From Rhodovarius crocodyli (GTDB taxonomy: Bacteria > Pseudomonadota > Alphaproteobacteria > Acetobacterales > Acetobacteraceae), in NCBI RefSeq assembly GCF_004005855.1, contig NZ_SACL01000001.1, positions 1,177,580 through 1,241,579 on the forward strand: a stretch of DNA of 64,000 nt. Reading direction: 5' to 3'. Made by a program: the position numbers and the translations under genes. The notes under the pieces are model-generated. The model worked only from the letters and a program-made list of their open reading frames with translations, was not told the origin of the DNA and ran no database searches. Each line of letters starts with the position of its first letter. Positions within the stretch are counted from its first letter, which is position 1. Below are positions 36,416 to 45,832 of the stretch, in pieces.

Positions 36416-39400
36416 ATGCGGCGCTTCGTCATGGCTATCCTGCTGGCCGGCTTCATGCTGTCCGGCGCCCATGTCTTCGCCCAGGAGGCCCCGGAGCTTC
36501 CGGGCCTGTCCAACGATGCGGAGCGATACCAGAACGAGCTGTCCCGCCGCTTTCCCGCCGGCGGCACCCCCCAGCAGCGCACCGCCGCCGAGAACCGCGC
36601 CGCCGCGGCCGAGCGCGCGAACAACTGGCCCAACGCCGCCGCCGCCTGGGAGGAACGCCTGGGCATGGGCGACTATCGCCCCGAGCAGGCCCTGGCCCTG
36701 GCGCGCGCGCAGCTGGCCCGCACGCCGCCCGAGAACACCCGCGCGCTGCAGGCCGCCTGGCTCGCCTTCATGATGGTGCCCGCGGGCCCGCCCGAGATCC
36801 CGTCCCTGCTGCTGATGGCCGATGCCCTGCGCCGGCTGGACCGCATCCCCGAACAGCTGCGCGTGCTGAACGCCGTGGTGCAGCGCGCCCCGCGTGAGCA
36901 GCGGTACCGCACCATGCTGGCCGATGCCGTGCGCGCCGCCGGCCTGCTGGTGCGCAGCGTGACCATGAACGCCGAGGCCGAGCCGCCCAGCGCCTGCATC
37001 CGCTTCACCGCCCCCCTTTCCGAGCGCACGGACTGGCAGCCCGCCGACTGGGTGCGCACCGAGCCCGCCCGCCCCGACATCGCCGTGACGCGAGAGGGGC
37101 AGCAGCTGTGCATCGCCGGCCTGCCGCATGGCGAGACGACGCGCGTCATCCTGCGGTCCGGCCTGCCGGGCGCGCAGGACCTGCGGCTGTCGCGCGATAC
37201 GCCCGTGCCGGTCTCCATGCCGAACCGCGCGGCGCGCATCGCCTTCGACGGCTCCCGCTTCATCCTGCCGCGCGGCCAGCAGGCGCGGGTGGGCCTCGGC
37301 ACGGTCAACCTTTCCGCCCTGAGCCTGACGCTGATCCGCGTGGGTGAGCGCGCACTGGTGCCCGCCCAGCGCTATCAGAACGGCCTGGCCGACCTCGACG
37401 GCTATGAGGTCGAATCCATGGCCGAGAGCTATGGCCGCACCATCTGGGAAGGCCGCGCGGAGCTGCCCGCCCTGGTGCCCAACACCAGCCAGCGCGTCGT
37501 GCTGCCCCTGCCGGAGGCGCTGCGTAGCGCCGGCCCCGGCCTGTACCTGCTGCGCGCCCGTCCGGGCGACGGCTCGGGCCGCGAGGTCTCGGCCGGGCTG
37601 CCCATCTTCGTGACCGACCTGGGCCTGACCGCCTGGCGCAGCACCCAGGGCCTGGCCGTGCAGGCGCGCGGGTTGCAGACCGGCCGGCCGCTGGCGGGGG
37701 TGAAGCTGTCGCTGCTGGCCCGCAACAACGACATATTGGCCGAGGCCGAAAGCGACGCCGATGGCGTGGTGCGCTTCGCCGCCCCCCTGCTGCGCGGCGA
37801 GGGCGCGGCCGCCCCCGTGGCCGTCCATGCCCTGCTGGGTGACGACCTGATGGCGCTGTCGCTGGATGCGGCCGCCTTCGACCTGACCGATCGCGGCGCC
37901 AGCGGCATCGCCCATCCCGGCCCGCTCGACGTCTTCCTCTATACCGAGCGCGGCATCTACCGCCCCGGCGAGACCATCCAGGCTACGGCGCTTCTGCGCG
38001 ATGCCTCGGGCGCGCCGCAGGACATTCCGGTGCGCCTGCGCCTGCGCCGCCCCAACGGCCAGGTGGCGGCCGAGGCCGTGCCCGCGCGTGAGCCGGGCGG
38101 CGCCATCCAGTGGTCCGCCCCGCTGCCCACCGGCGCCCCCGCCGGGCTGTGGAAGCTGGAGGCCATCACCGACCCCGACCTGCCGGCCCTGGCCAGCCTG
38201 GACCTGCGGGTGGATGCCTTCGTGCCGGAGCGGCTGGAGGTGAACATCCCCGACCCCGGCATGCTGCGCCTGGACCAGCCGCTGAACGTGCCCATCACGG
38301 CGCGCTTCCTGTACGGCGCCCCGGCCGAGGGGCTGGGCGGCAGCGCGGAGGTGACCTTCACCGCCCAGCGCTCCCCCTTCACCCAATGGCCGGGCTTCGA
38401 GTTCGGCCTGGTGGATGAGATCTTCGAGCCGCCTTTGAACTCGCTCCAGGTGCCGCCCACCGATGCCCAGGGCCGCACCACGCTGGAGGTCAGCCTCGCC
38501 CGCCAGCCCGACACCACCCGCCCGCTGACCGCGCGCATCGACGTGGCGCTGGAGGAACCGGGCGGCCGTGCCTCGCGGCAATCCATCACGGTGCCGGTGC
38601 GCCCGCGCGGGCGGCTGATCGGCATCAAGCCGCTGTTCCAGTACGCGGTCGATGCCAACACGGAAGCCGCCTTCGAGATCCTGGCACTGAGCCCGGACCT
38701 GGCACCCACCGCCACGCCGCTGACCTGGCGCCTGGTGCGTGAGCGCCCGGAATGGCGCCTGACCAGCAGCGGCGGCACGCCCCGCTACGCCATCTTCTGG
38801 CGCAGCGAACCGGTCGAGAACGGCCAGATCCAGTCCGCCGCCCAGCCCGTGCGCCTCGCGCGCAGCCTGCCCTTCGGCCGCTACAGGCTTGAGGTGCAGG
38901 AGCCCGGCGGCCTCGGCATTTCCTCCATCCGCTTCCGCAGCGGCTGGGCGATTTCCGTCGATGCCGGCGAGGCACCGGACAAGGTGGATGTCGCGTCCGA
39001 CCGCCAGGGCTATGCGCCCGGCGATACCGCGCGGCTTCGCATCACCTCTCCCTTCCCCGGCGTGGCCAGCGTGGCCGTGCTGACCGACCGGCTGCTGTCC
39101 ATCCAGGAAGTGGCGGTGCCGGCCGGCGGCGCGCAGGTCTCGGTGCCGGTGGATGCCGCCTGGGGTGCCGGCGCGCATGTCGCCGTCACCGTCTTCCGCC
39201 CCGGTGAGACGCGGGAGGGCCAGCCGGCCCGTGCCCTCGGCCTCGCGTGGTTGCAGATCGACCCCGCCAGCCGCGCGTTGCAGGTGGCGATCGAAGGGCC
39301 CGAGCGCATCACGCCCCGCCAGCGCGTCACCATCCCGGTGCGGGTGGGCGGCGCGGGCGGCGTGGCGCATCTGACGCTGGCCGCCGTGGACGAAGGCATC

Positions 39401-41518
39401 CTGCGCCTGACGCGCTTCGCGACGCCCGACCCGCTGACGCACTACACCGGCCGCCGCGCGCTGGGCGTGGACATCCGCGACGATTACGGCCGGCTGATCC
39501 CGCCGCCGGAGGGTGGCCTCGCCACGCTCCGCCAGGGCGGTGACGACATGGGCGACATCGGCGCCATCCCCATTCCCCAGCGCAATGTCGTGCTGTTCAG
39601 CGGGGTGGTGGCCACCGATGCGAACGGCGTGGCGCAGGTCACGCTCGACGTGCCGGATTTCGCCGGTGAGCTGCGGCTGATGGCGGTCGCCTGGGCGGGC
39701 AACAAGGTGGGTGCCGCCGGCCGCGCGCTGACGGTGCGCGACCCGGTGGTGGCCGAGGCGGTGCTGCCGCGCTTCCTGGCGCCGGGCGACGAGGCGCGGC
39801 TGCCCGTGCTGCTGCACAATCTGGACCTGCCGGCCGGCGAGGTGACCGCGACCCTGACCGCAGAGGGCGCCATCGCCCTGGCGGGCGAGACGCGCGTCTC
39901 GGCCAACCTGGCCAACGGGGCACGCCATCGCGGCGCCGCCACGCTGCGCGCCACGGCACCCGGCGAAGGCGTGCTGCGCCTGGCCGTGACCGGGCCGCAG
40001 GGTTTCTCCGTCACGCGGGAATCCCGGATCATCGTCCGCTCCTCCCGCCCCATCCTGACCGAGGTGGCGGGGCAGGAGATCCCGGCCGGGCAGGAACGCG
40101 CGCTGGCCCTGCCGGCGGAACGCTACCTGGCGGGCTGGCGTGCCTCCGTCCGCTTCGGCGGGCCCGTGCGCTATGACGTGCCCGGCATGCTGCGCGCGCT
40201 GGAGGCCTTCCCGCTCGACTGCACGGAACAGGCCAGTTCCCGCGCGCTCGGCCTGGCGGCCGTGGGCGAATGGGGCGGCGATGACCGCGCCGCGCGGCTG
40301 CAGACGGCTGTGAACAGCATCCTGAACCGCCAGCGCTATGACGGTTCCTTCGCCCTGTGGTCCGCCCAGGGCGACGGCAAGGGCTGGCTGACCGCCTATG
40401 CCACCGAAGCCCTGCTGCGTGCCCGCACGGCGGGTGCCGCGGTGCCCGAGGCCGCACTGAACGCCGTGCTCCAGAACCTGGAGGAAGGGCTGGAGGACGC
40501 CTTCGAGAGCAACCCGGAGGGCCTCGCCACCCAGGCATACCGTCTGCACGCCCTGGCCATGGGCGGGCGCGTGCGGCTGGGTGCGGCGCGGCGCCTGCTG
40601 GAGCGGCTGGACGATCTGCCCACCCCGCTGGCCAAGGCCCAGCTGGCCGCCACCTTCGCGCGCGGCGGCGATGTCGGCCGCGCCGAGACGGCGTTCAACG
40701 CGGCGCTCGCCGCCCCGGCCCGCCGCTTCTGGCTGGCCGATTACGGCACGGCCGCGCGCGATGCGATGGCCGTGACGGTGCTGCTGGCCGAAAGCGGCGT
40801 GCTGCCCGCCCGCCTGAGCGAAGCGCGCAGCCGCCTGCCGGGTGCTGAGTTCCGCCCCGACATGACCAGCACCCAGGAACGCGGCTGGGCGCTGCTGACT
40901 GCGCAGGTGCTGGGGCGCGGCGGCCTGCCGCCCGCCATCACCCTGAACGGCGCGGCGCAGACGGCCACGGGCCCGATCCTGACCCTGCCGATGACGGCTG
41001 CCGCCACGGCGCGCAACACGGCCAGCGCCCCGGTGTGGGCGGCGGTGTCCATCACCGGCATCCCGGCCACGGCGCAGCCCGCGGCGCGGAACGGCATGCG
41101 CATCGCTCGCCGGTTCTTCGCCATGGACGGCTCCGCGCTGAACCTGGACACGCTGCGGTCCGGCACGGACTTCATCATCCAGATCGAAGCCCGCGCGGAG
41201 ACCGGCCAGGCGCATGAGGCCATGCTGCAGCAGGGCCTGCCGGCAGGCTGGGAAGTGGTCACGCGCTATCCGGCCGGCGACACGCCGGGCATGGCCTTCC
41301 TGGGCACCTTGTCTGAGCCGGTGGCGACGCCCGCGCTGGATGACCGGCTGGCCGCCGCCATTTCCTTCAGCCAGGGCGAGAGCCTGGTGCGGATGGCATG
41401 GCGCGTGCGCAGCACCACCCCGGGGCGCTACGAACTGCCGGGGGCGGATGTCAGCGACATGTACCGGCCGGAGTTCTTCGCGCGGCAGAATGCCGGAAGG
41501 GTGACGGTGGCGGAGTAA
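36416..41518 (+). CDS. Bacterial alpha-2-macroglobulin with thioester motif
   Basis: 1700 residues. GGGAGGG lies just ahead of the ATG. Signal peptide (about 1-22, ending VFAQ) without a lipobox, so a soluble periplasmic form rather than the lipoprotein YfhM type. Many MG-type beta domains are seen, including YTERGIYRPGETIQATALLRD (MG2/MG3), then LFSGVVATDANGVAQVTLDVPDF. The thioester site is DCTEQASSR (Cys1269, bases 40220-40231), followed by the alpha-helical thioester domain and receptor-like C-terminal beta domain. Such proteins trap proteases covalently to protect the envelope. The common partner pbpC is not adjacent; a PBP1A gene is 12 kb away. Confidence 0.92.
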   Translation: MRRFVMAILLAGFMLSGAHVFAQEAPELPGLSNDAERYQNELSRRFPAGGTPQQRTAAENRAAAAERANNWPNAAAAWEERLGMGDYRPEQALALARAQLARTPPENTRALQAAWLAFMMVPAGPPEIPSLLLMADALRRLDRIPEQLRVLNAVVQRAPREQRYRTMLADAVRAAGLLVRSVTMNAEAEPPSACIRFTAPLSERTDWQPADWVRTEPARPDIAVTREGQQLCIAGLPHGETTRVILRSGLPGAQDLRLSRDTPVPVSMPNRAARIAFDGSRFILPRGQQARVGLGTVNLSALSLTLIRVGERALVPAQRYQNGLADLDGYEVESMAESYGRTIWEGRAELPALVPNTSQRVVLPLPEALRSAGPGLYLLRARPGDGSGREVSAGLPIFVTDLGLTAWRSTQGLAVQARGLQTGRPLAGVKLSLLARNNDILAEAESDADGVVRFAAPLLRGEGAAAPVAVHALLGDDLMALSLDAAAFDLTDRGASGIAHPGPLDVFLYTERGIYRPGETIQATALLRDASGAPQDIPVRLRLRRPNGQVAAEAVPAREPGGAIQWSAPLPTGAPAGLWKLEAITDPDLPALASLDLRVDAFVPERLEVNIPDPGMLRLDQPLNVPITARFLYGAPAEGLGGSAEVTFTAQRSPFTQWPGFEFGLVDEIFEPPLNSLQVPPTDAQGRTTLEVSLARQPDTTRPLTARIDVALEEPGGRASRQSITVPVRPRGRLIGIKPLFQYAVDANTEAAFEILALSPDLAPTATPLTWRLVRERPEWRLTSSGGTPRYAIFWRSEPVENGQIQSAAQPVRLARSLPFGRYRLEVQEPGGLGISSIRFRSGWAISVDAGEAPDKVDVASDRQGYAPGDTARLRITSPFPGVASVAVLTDRLLSIQEVAVPAGGAQVSVPVDAAWGAGAHVAVTVFRPGETREGQPARALGLAWLQIDPASRALQVAIEGPERITPRQRVTIPVRVGGAGGVAHLTLAAVDEGILRLTRFATPDPLTHYTGRRALGVDIRDDYGRLIPPPEGGLATLRQGGDDMGDIGAIPIPQRNVVLFSGVVATDANGVAQVTLDVPDFAGELRLMAVAWAGNKVGAAGRALTVRDPVVAEAVLPRFLAPGDEARLPVLLHNLDLPAGEVTATLTAEGAIALAGETRVSANLANGARHRGAATLRATAPGEGVLRLAVTGPQGFSVTRESRIIVRSSRPILTEVAGQEIPAGQERALALPAERYLAGWRASVRFGGPVRYDVPGMLRALEAFPLDCTEQASSRALGLAAVGEWGGDDRAARLQTAVNSILNRQRYDGSFALWSAQGDGKGWLTAYATEALLRARTAGAAVPEAALNAVLQNLEEGLEDAFESNPEGLATQAYRLHALAMGGRVRLGAARRLLERLDDLPTPLAKAQLAATFARGGDVGRAETAFNAALAAPARRFWLADYGTAARDAMAVTVLLAESGVLPARLSEARSRLPGAEFRPDMTSTQERGWALLTAQVLGRGGLPPAITLNGAAQTATGPILTLPMTAAATARNTASAPVWAAVSITGIPATAQPAARNGMRIARRFFAMDGSALNLDTLRSGTDFIIQIEARAETGQAHEAMLQQGLPAGWEVVTRYPAGDTPGMAFLGTLSEPVATPALDDRLAAAISFSQGESLVRMAWRVRSTTPGRYELPGADVSDMYRPEFFARQNAGRVTVAE

Positions 41519-41525
41519 GGTGAAA

Positions 41526-41642
41526 GTTCTTTTTTGGAAAAAAGAACCAAAAAACTTCTGCTTAAATAAGGGCGCGCACCGTCCAGGTGCGCGCCCTTAA
41601 CTGTCGAAAGTCTTTTTGCTTCTTTTTCTACAGAAAAAGAAG
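41526..41642 (+). repeat. AT-rich triple-hairpin repeat between convergent genes (copy 2)
   Basis: GTTCTTTTTT facing AAAAAAGAAC (41526-41547); a perfect 14-bp GC stem, TAAGGGCGCGCACC (41567-41580) with 41586-41599; and CTTCTTTTTC with loop TACA and its complement (41619-41642). It separates the alpha-2-macroglobulin (+) and COQ9 (-) stops. The outer hairpins match copy 3 at 60.1 kb exactly while the centre differs. Confidence 0.88.
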
Positions 41643-41643
41643 A

Positions 41644-42249
41644 TTACTCTGCTTCTGAAGCCTCGGCAGGCGCTGCCTTCTTCCTCGCGAACGGATCCAG
41701 GCTTTTCGCCGCCTGTTCCAGCTTGTCCAGCGCCTTGTCCAGCGCGGCCATGGTTGCGCTCATGTCGGCGCTCTCGTCCTTGGCCCAGGCGCGCACGGTA
41801 TAGGCCCAGACGCCCGCCAGCGCCTTGGCCCGCAGCCGCCCGAAGGCGCCGCGCGAATCGACGCCCGCCGCCTCCAGCATCCAGCCCATGCTCCGCTGCA
41901 CCTCGCAGCCCAGCCACAGCGCCAGGGGCGGGTTCAGCGGCAGGTCCTTCAGCAGGCGCAGCACGCCCTCGCGGTGCGGCTGCATGGCGTCCAGCCGGCG
42001 CATCAGCACGTCGAACAGCCGGTCGCGGGTGCTTTCGCCCTCGGTGGGCACGGTGCCGTCCAGCACCGCCTGGTCCACCGCCGCGCCGTGCAGGGCCAGC
42101 AGGTCGAGCGGCCCGCGCCCGAGCTTGCGCAGCTCACCCAGCGTGACGCCGCCTGCCTGCGCGATGCGCGACAGGGTGGCGCCGTGCCAGCCATGTTCCG
42201 CCACGGCGGCCCACAGCCCGGTCAGCGCCTCCGGCAGCTTCTCCGTCAC
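41644..42249 (-). CDS. COQ9-like ubiquinone biosynthesis protein
   Basis: GTG at 42249 overlaps the preceding stop (GTGA). About 201 residues: a TetR-like helical bundle. LWAAVAEHGWHGATLSRIAQAGGVTLGELRKL resembles the helix-turn-helix of the TetR fold kept in COQ9, and the rest (LFDVLMRRLDAMQPHREGVLRLLKDLP, KALAGVWAYTVRAWAKDES) matches the COQ9 domain. COQ9 binds lipid and presents ubiquinone intermediates to COQ7-type hydroxylases. The charged tail is Ala/Glu-rich. Last gene of the four-gene operon from 45138. Confidence 0.85.
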   Translation of the reverse strand: MTEKLPEALTGLWAAVAEHGWHGATLSRIAQAGGVTLGELRKLGRGPLDLLALHGAAVDQAVLDGTVPTEGESTRDRLFDVLMRRLDAMQPHREGVLRLLKDLPLNPPLALWLGCEVQRSMGWMLEAAGVDSRGAFGRLRAKALAGVWAYTVRAWAKDESADMSATMAALDKALDKLEQAAKSLDPFARKKAAPAEASEAE

Positions 42250-43412
42250 TGCCGCGCCTCCGTCACCCAGCCCGGACGCAGGGTGATGGCGGCGTTGCGG
42301 CACATGTCGAAGTTGCGCAGTTCCTCGGCCGACTCATTGTCGAACACGATGCGCAGGTCCGCGCGGCAGCCGCCGTCGGTGCCCAGCTCCGCCGTGCCGT
42401 TCTGGCGCAGCGGCTCATTGATCTGGTTGCTGCCCCAGTCGCGCTCCTCGACCGGCGACAGGTACATGCCGGTGATCGGGCGCTCATACAGGTTGCCGAT
42501 CGCCAGGCGCCGCGCGCCCTGGAACACCACCGGCTGCGGCTGGCAGATGTTCACGTTGTCGCGGATTTCCTCGCGCCGGTTCTGGAACACGGCCCGCACC
42601 CGCGCGCGGCATTCCCCGCTGCGGATCCGCATGGAGAAGTCGCGCCCCGCGCCGATCACGTTGGCGCCCAGCCGGTCCGGGCCCCAGTTGGGGTTCTGCT
42701 GCGGTGCCGCGCCCTCGGCCATCGGGATGGCGTACAGCTCATACAGCACGATGGAGCTGCGGTTGACGATCGGAACCTCCCGCAGCGGGATGGACGGGTC
42801 GCCGAAGGCCACCTGCGGCTGGTTGCAGATGTTCACCTCCCGCGTCTCCGCCGGCAGCCCCGCGAAGGAGGCACGCACCGTCACGTCGCAGGCGGCGAAA
42901 TTGCGCAGGCGGATGCGGAAATGCTCGCCCGGCGCCACCATGGAACTGCCCAGCCGGTCCGGCCCCGGGTCGCTTTCCCCGCGCGGGATCAGGAACACCT
43001 GCATCAGGGTCGCGTCGGTCGCATTGTCCAGCTGGACGTCGCGCCGGCCTTCATCGGTCAGTACCAGCTGCTGCTCGGCGCAGATGTCGACGGCACGGGT
43101 TTCCTCGCTCTCATCCTGGAAGACGGAGCGCACCATCACCCGGCAATCCTGCACGCGGCCCAGCTGCAGCTGGAAGCTGCGGCCCGAGGGCACCACGTTC
43201 TGGCCCAGCCGGTCGGGGCCCTCGGCGCCGCCCTGGCGGAACACGAACAGCCGGTACAGCACCGTGTCGCTGCGGTTCACCACGGTCAGGCCGCGCTGCT
43301 GCTGCTGGGGTGCCCGCATGCCGCCATTGCTGGGCGGCTTGACGCTTTGCGCCATGGCGCCGGTGATCAGCCCGGCCGTGATCAGGGCGGACAGAGAGAG
43401 GGATTTCAGCAT
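42246..43412 (-). CDS. Exported protein of four tandem cysteine-containing beta repeats
   Basis: ATG at 43412 (MLKSLSLSALITAGLITGAM) gives 388 residues with a signal peptide cut after AMAQ. The mature protein is four repeats of about 80-90 residues. Each opens with a strand such as VVNRSDTVLYRLFV, then (G)PDRLG in the first three, a C-x-(V/A)-x-V-R turn and a closing (V/N)-(D/N)-(I/M)-C, so two cysteines per repeat, probably disulphide-bonded. The fourth repeat is the most diverged. Similar repeats occur in other alphaproteobacterial exported proteins; no function known. Confidence 0.8.
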   Translation of the reverse strand: MLKSLSLSALITAGLITGAMAQSVKPPSNGGMRAPQQQQRGLTVVNRSDTVLYRLFVFRQGGAEGPDRLGQNVVPSGRSFQLQLGRVQDCRVMVRSVFQDESEETRAVDICAEQQLVLTDEGRRDVQLDNATDATLMQVFLIPRGESDPGPDRLGSSMVAPGEHFRIRLRNFAACDVTVRASFAGLPAETREVNICNQPQVAFGDPSIPLREVPIVNRSSIVLYELYAIPMAEGAAPQQNPNWGPDRLGANVIGAGRDFSMRIRSGECRARVRAVFQNRREEIRDNVNICQPQPVVFQGARRLAIGNLYERPITGMYLSPVEERDWGSNQINEPLRQNGTAELGTDGGCRADLRIVFDNESAEELRNFDMCRNAAITLRPGWVTEARQ

Positions 43413-43507
43413 CCTTACGCGGCTTTCCTTCTGGCTTTCCGTTACACGGGAGGATGGGCGCCAGGGGGCCGGGGCGCAAGCCGCGGAGTGTATCAGCCCC
43501 GCAAATC

Positions 43508-43927
43508 TCACGGCAGGATGATGATGGTCGCCCCGCGCGCGCGCCGTGCCGCCGTGCTGCGGGTGAAGCCCGCTACGCGCGCCTCGGCCCGCACGCGGTC
43601 GCGCTCGATGCCCGCGGAGGACAGCGCATCCGCCACCGCCCGCGCCCGCCGCGCGGCCAGGCGCTGGCCGGTCTGGGCGCCGCCCTCGGTCGCCAGCGCG
43701 TGGCCCAGCACGCAGATGTTGCGCCGTTCCTCGCGCTTGGCCAGCTCCACCGCGGCGGCGATCGCGCTGCGCGCTTCCTCGCCCAGCCGGTCCGCGCGGC
43801 TGGGGAAGGTGACGGCATAGGTGTCGTCGTCCAGCTGCTCGGCGCCGACGCAGTTGAAGTCACGCGGCTGGGCCGCGACGGGGGTGGCCGCGAGCAGCAG
43901 CAGCGGCAGGGCGAGAAGCGCGATCAT
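43508..43927 (-). CDS. Small OmpA-C-like periplasmic protein
   Basis: 139 residues with a signal peptide (cut after PVAA). The mature part resembles a compact OmpA C-terminal domain: YAVTFPSRADRLGEEARSAI, ICVLGHALATEGGAQTGQRLAARRARAVADAL. The usual peptidoglycan-binding pattern (NxxLSxxRAxxV...L) is changed to GQRLAARRARAVADAL, so meso-diaminopimelate binding is uncertain. It overlaps the JmjC gene stop by four bases and precedes the repeat protein gene by 95 bases. Confidence 0.75.
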   Translation of the reverse strand: MIALLALPLLLLAATPVAAQPRDFNCVGAEQLDDDTYAVTFPSRADRLGEEARSAIAAAVELAKREERRNICVLGHALATEGGAQTGQRLAARRARAVADALSSAGIERDRVRAEARVAGFTRSTAARRARGATIIILP

Positions 43928-45138
43928 GTCCTGACCAGAATGCCCCCATCGGCCAAGCGTTGCAGCAGGTCAGCGGCATCCACGCCCGGATGCGCGCCGC
44001 GCAGCTCTGCCTCGGTCACGTCGGGCCGGCCCAGCAGCCATCCGGCGGCATCGGCCTCGGGCGGGGTCAGGGGCAGGGGGGCGCCGGCCCCCTTCAGCAC
44101 CCATTCGGCACCGCGCCGCACGGGCTTGGCGCCGGCGGCCACGGGGCGGAAGCTCGCCCCTTCCTCGGCACCGCCGGCCGCGGCGGGTGCGGCCAGCCCG
44201 CGCCAGCCCAGCAGGTCGTTGTCGCCGCGGTTGAAGCGGTGGTTGTGGACGTAGCCCTCGATGACGTTGATCACGCCCGGGTCCTTCACCAGCTCCGCCA
44301 GGCGGGCGCCGAGCTGGCCCACGCGCTGGGTCAGCGCGAATTTGGCGGCCGCCGTGCCGTCCTGCCGGGGCAGGGGCTGGCGGAACACCGGCTCATACAG
44401 CACGCGCTCCAGCAGGATGTTCATCACATCCATGCCGAGCGCCGCATGCACGCCATAGGCGATGTGGACGGATGACGGCGCCTCGGCCAGCGCGTCGTGA
44501 TACCAGCCGCGCGGCAGGTACAGCAGGTCGCCCGCCTTCAGCAGCACCTTTTCCCGCAGCCGGCCCTTGGCCTGGTCGTGGTGCGCCTGGCCCTCGCCCC
44601 GGAAGATGGGGTGGCTGATCGGCCATTCGGCCCGGCCTTCCCACACGTTCCAGGTCTTCTCGCCCTCCACCTGCACGGCCCACACGTCATGGGTGTCGTA
44701 ATGGGAGGGGAAGGCCTTGTGCGACTGCCAGGAGATATACGCATTGCCCTGCGCCTTCCCCAGCCCCGCACCCTCCAGCGCGCGAGAGACGGAGTTGAGC
44801 CCCGGCGTCAGGCTGTCGATGTCGTTGAGCACGAGGCTCGCGCCCTTCTTCATCCATTCCGCCACCTTGGAGGCGACGGGCTGCATGACGGAGGCATTGT
44901 CGCGCGATGTCGCGCCGACGCAGTACTGCTCGGGCGGCACGGCCACCCCGTCCTCATACATCTTCAGCGAATGGGACGACCACATATGGGTCATGTCCAG
45001 CAGCCGGTTGATCTGCCGCCAGGACAGGACGGAGGCGAATTTCGCCGCCCCGCCTTTCACGTGCAGGGGCTGCTTGTCGTAGTATTCGGCGAAGAACTGC
45101 TCCGGCGTGACCGGGGCGAGAAGCGCGGCAAGGTCCAT
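43924..45138 (-). CDS. JmjC/cupin-like protein hydroxylase
   Basis: 404 residues. TPEQFFAEYYDKQPLHVKGG opens the JmjC fold, SHYDTHDVWAVQVEGEKTWNV carries the Fe(II) HxD pair and the 2-oxoglutarate region, and GDLLYLPRGWYHDALAE carries the distal His. This is the ribosomal-oxygenase (RoxA/NO66-like) type, which hydroxylates protein side chains such as ribosomal Arg or His. The C-terminal 120 residues hold a winged-helix-like end (ADLLQRLADGGILVRT) as in RoxA. First gene of the operon running to COQ9. Confidence 0.87.
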   Translation of the reverse strand: MDLAALLAPVTPEQFFAEYYDKQPLHVKGGAAKFASVLSWRQINRLLDMTHMWSSHSLKMYEDGVAVPPEQYCVGATSRDNASVMQPVASKVAEWMKKGASLVLNDIDSLTPGLNSVSRALEGAGLGKAQGNAYISWQSHKAFPSHYDTHDVWAVQVEGEKTWNVWEGRAEWPISHPIFRGEGQAHHDQAKGRLREKVLLKAGDLLYLPRGWYHDALAEAPSSVHIAYGVHAALGMDVMNILLERVLYEPVFRQPLPRQDGTAAAKFALTQRVGQLGARLAELVKDPGVINVIEGYVHNHRFNRGDNDLLGWRGLAAPAAAGGAEEGASFRPVAAGAKPVRRGAEWVLKGAGAPLPLTPPEADAAGWLLGRPDVTEAELRGAHPGVDAADLLQRLADGGILVRT

Positions 45139-45156
45139 GCCGCGCTTATAGCAGCG

Positions 45157-45489
45157 TCACATCGTCTCGTCGCGCGCCAGCAGCTCCATCACCAGCGCGA
45201 CCACGGGGGCGAAGGCGAAGGCGGCGGCCAGGGCCGGGATGGCCACGCCCGTCACCAGCGCCGCGATCCAGCAGCTGGCGGCGATCAGCCCCAGGCGCCA
45301 TTCGCGGCGGGTGTTGCGCGCGTCCTCCGCCAGCAGGGCGCCCAGCACGTCGTGGTCCAGCGGAATGCCGGGCTCGGGCTCGGCCTCCACCGCGCGGGCG
45401 CCGCCATGGGGGCGCACGGGCGGGAAATTGCGGCCGGGCACGAAACGCCACCGCTCGCCATTCGGCCGCCGCTGCATCCGTTCGAACAT
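45157..45489 (-). CDS. Small membrane protein, uncharacterised
   Basis: ATG at 45489 is preferred: GAGGTGG is seven bases upstream on the minus strand, while upstream in-frame ATGs to 45543 lack one. About 110 residues: a basic N-terminus (FERMQRRPNGERWRFVPGRN), a soluble segment with PLDHDVLGALLAEDARN, and two adjacent transmembrane stretches (LGLIAASCWIAALVTGVAIP and LAAAFAFAPVVALVMELLA). No family recognised. It is just upstream of the JmjC operon and could share its transcript. Confidence 0.6.
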   Translation of the reverse strand: MFERMQRRPNGERWRFVPGRNFPPVRPHGGARAVEAEPEPGIPLDHDVLGALLAEDARNTRREWRLGLIAASCWIAALVTGVAIPALAAAFAFAPVVALVMELLARDETM

Positions 45490-45832
45490 CTGACCACCTC
45501 GCATCATCTCGGTGGTCGGATTTATTGAGCCGGTCATGGTCATGTTTCAAAGCCAGAATCGTCTGGATTTGCCCATGACGGACGCGACAATGCACGACAC
45601 GGTTGTGTGACCGCGCGCCTTGGTTGTCCTGTGCGCCGCACGCTTGCCTCGCTCCATCTCCGGCAAGCGGTGGCGTATTGCCCCGGTTCCTGCTCGGGCT
45701 GGGCGGGCTTCCTGCGCCGCTGGGCACACTCTGCCCGCCGAGGGTGAATCCCCGATGAATCATCCAGCCTTTTCTTGTTCTTCACCGTCACCCTGCCAAA
45801 GTGAGGATCAGGAAATGCAGGGAGGGCCGAAG
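45490..45832. other. Intergenic region upstream of the glutamate dehydrogenase gene
   Basis: Gene-free stretch between the divergent small membrane protein and the dehydrogenase. It should hold both promoters, but no convincing -35/-10 pair, RNA gene or riboswitch was seen. The dehydrogenase frame is open back to 45620, yet its composition there is not protein-like. GGAGGG at 45821-45826 decides the start at 45833. Confidence 0.5.

Noticed and set aside
36173..41215. A very long open frame antisense to the alpha-2-macroglobulin gene
   Set aside because: High-GC third positions suppress stops on the opposite strand; the translation is low-complexity (Ala/Gly/His/Arg) with no domain, while the sense strand encodes a clear family.
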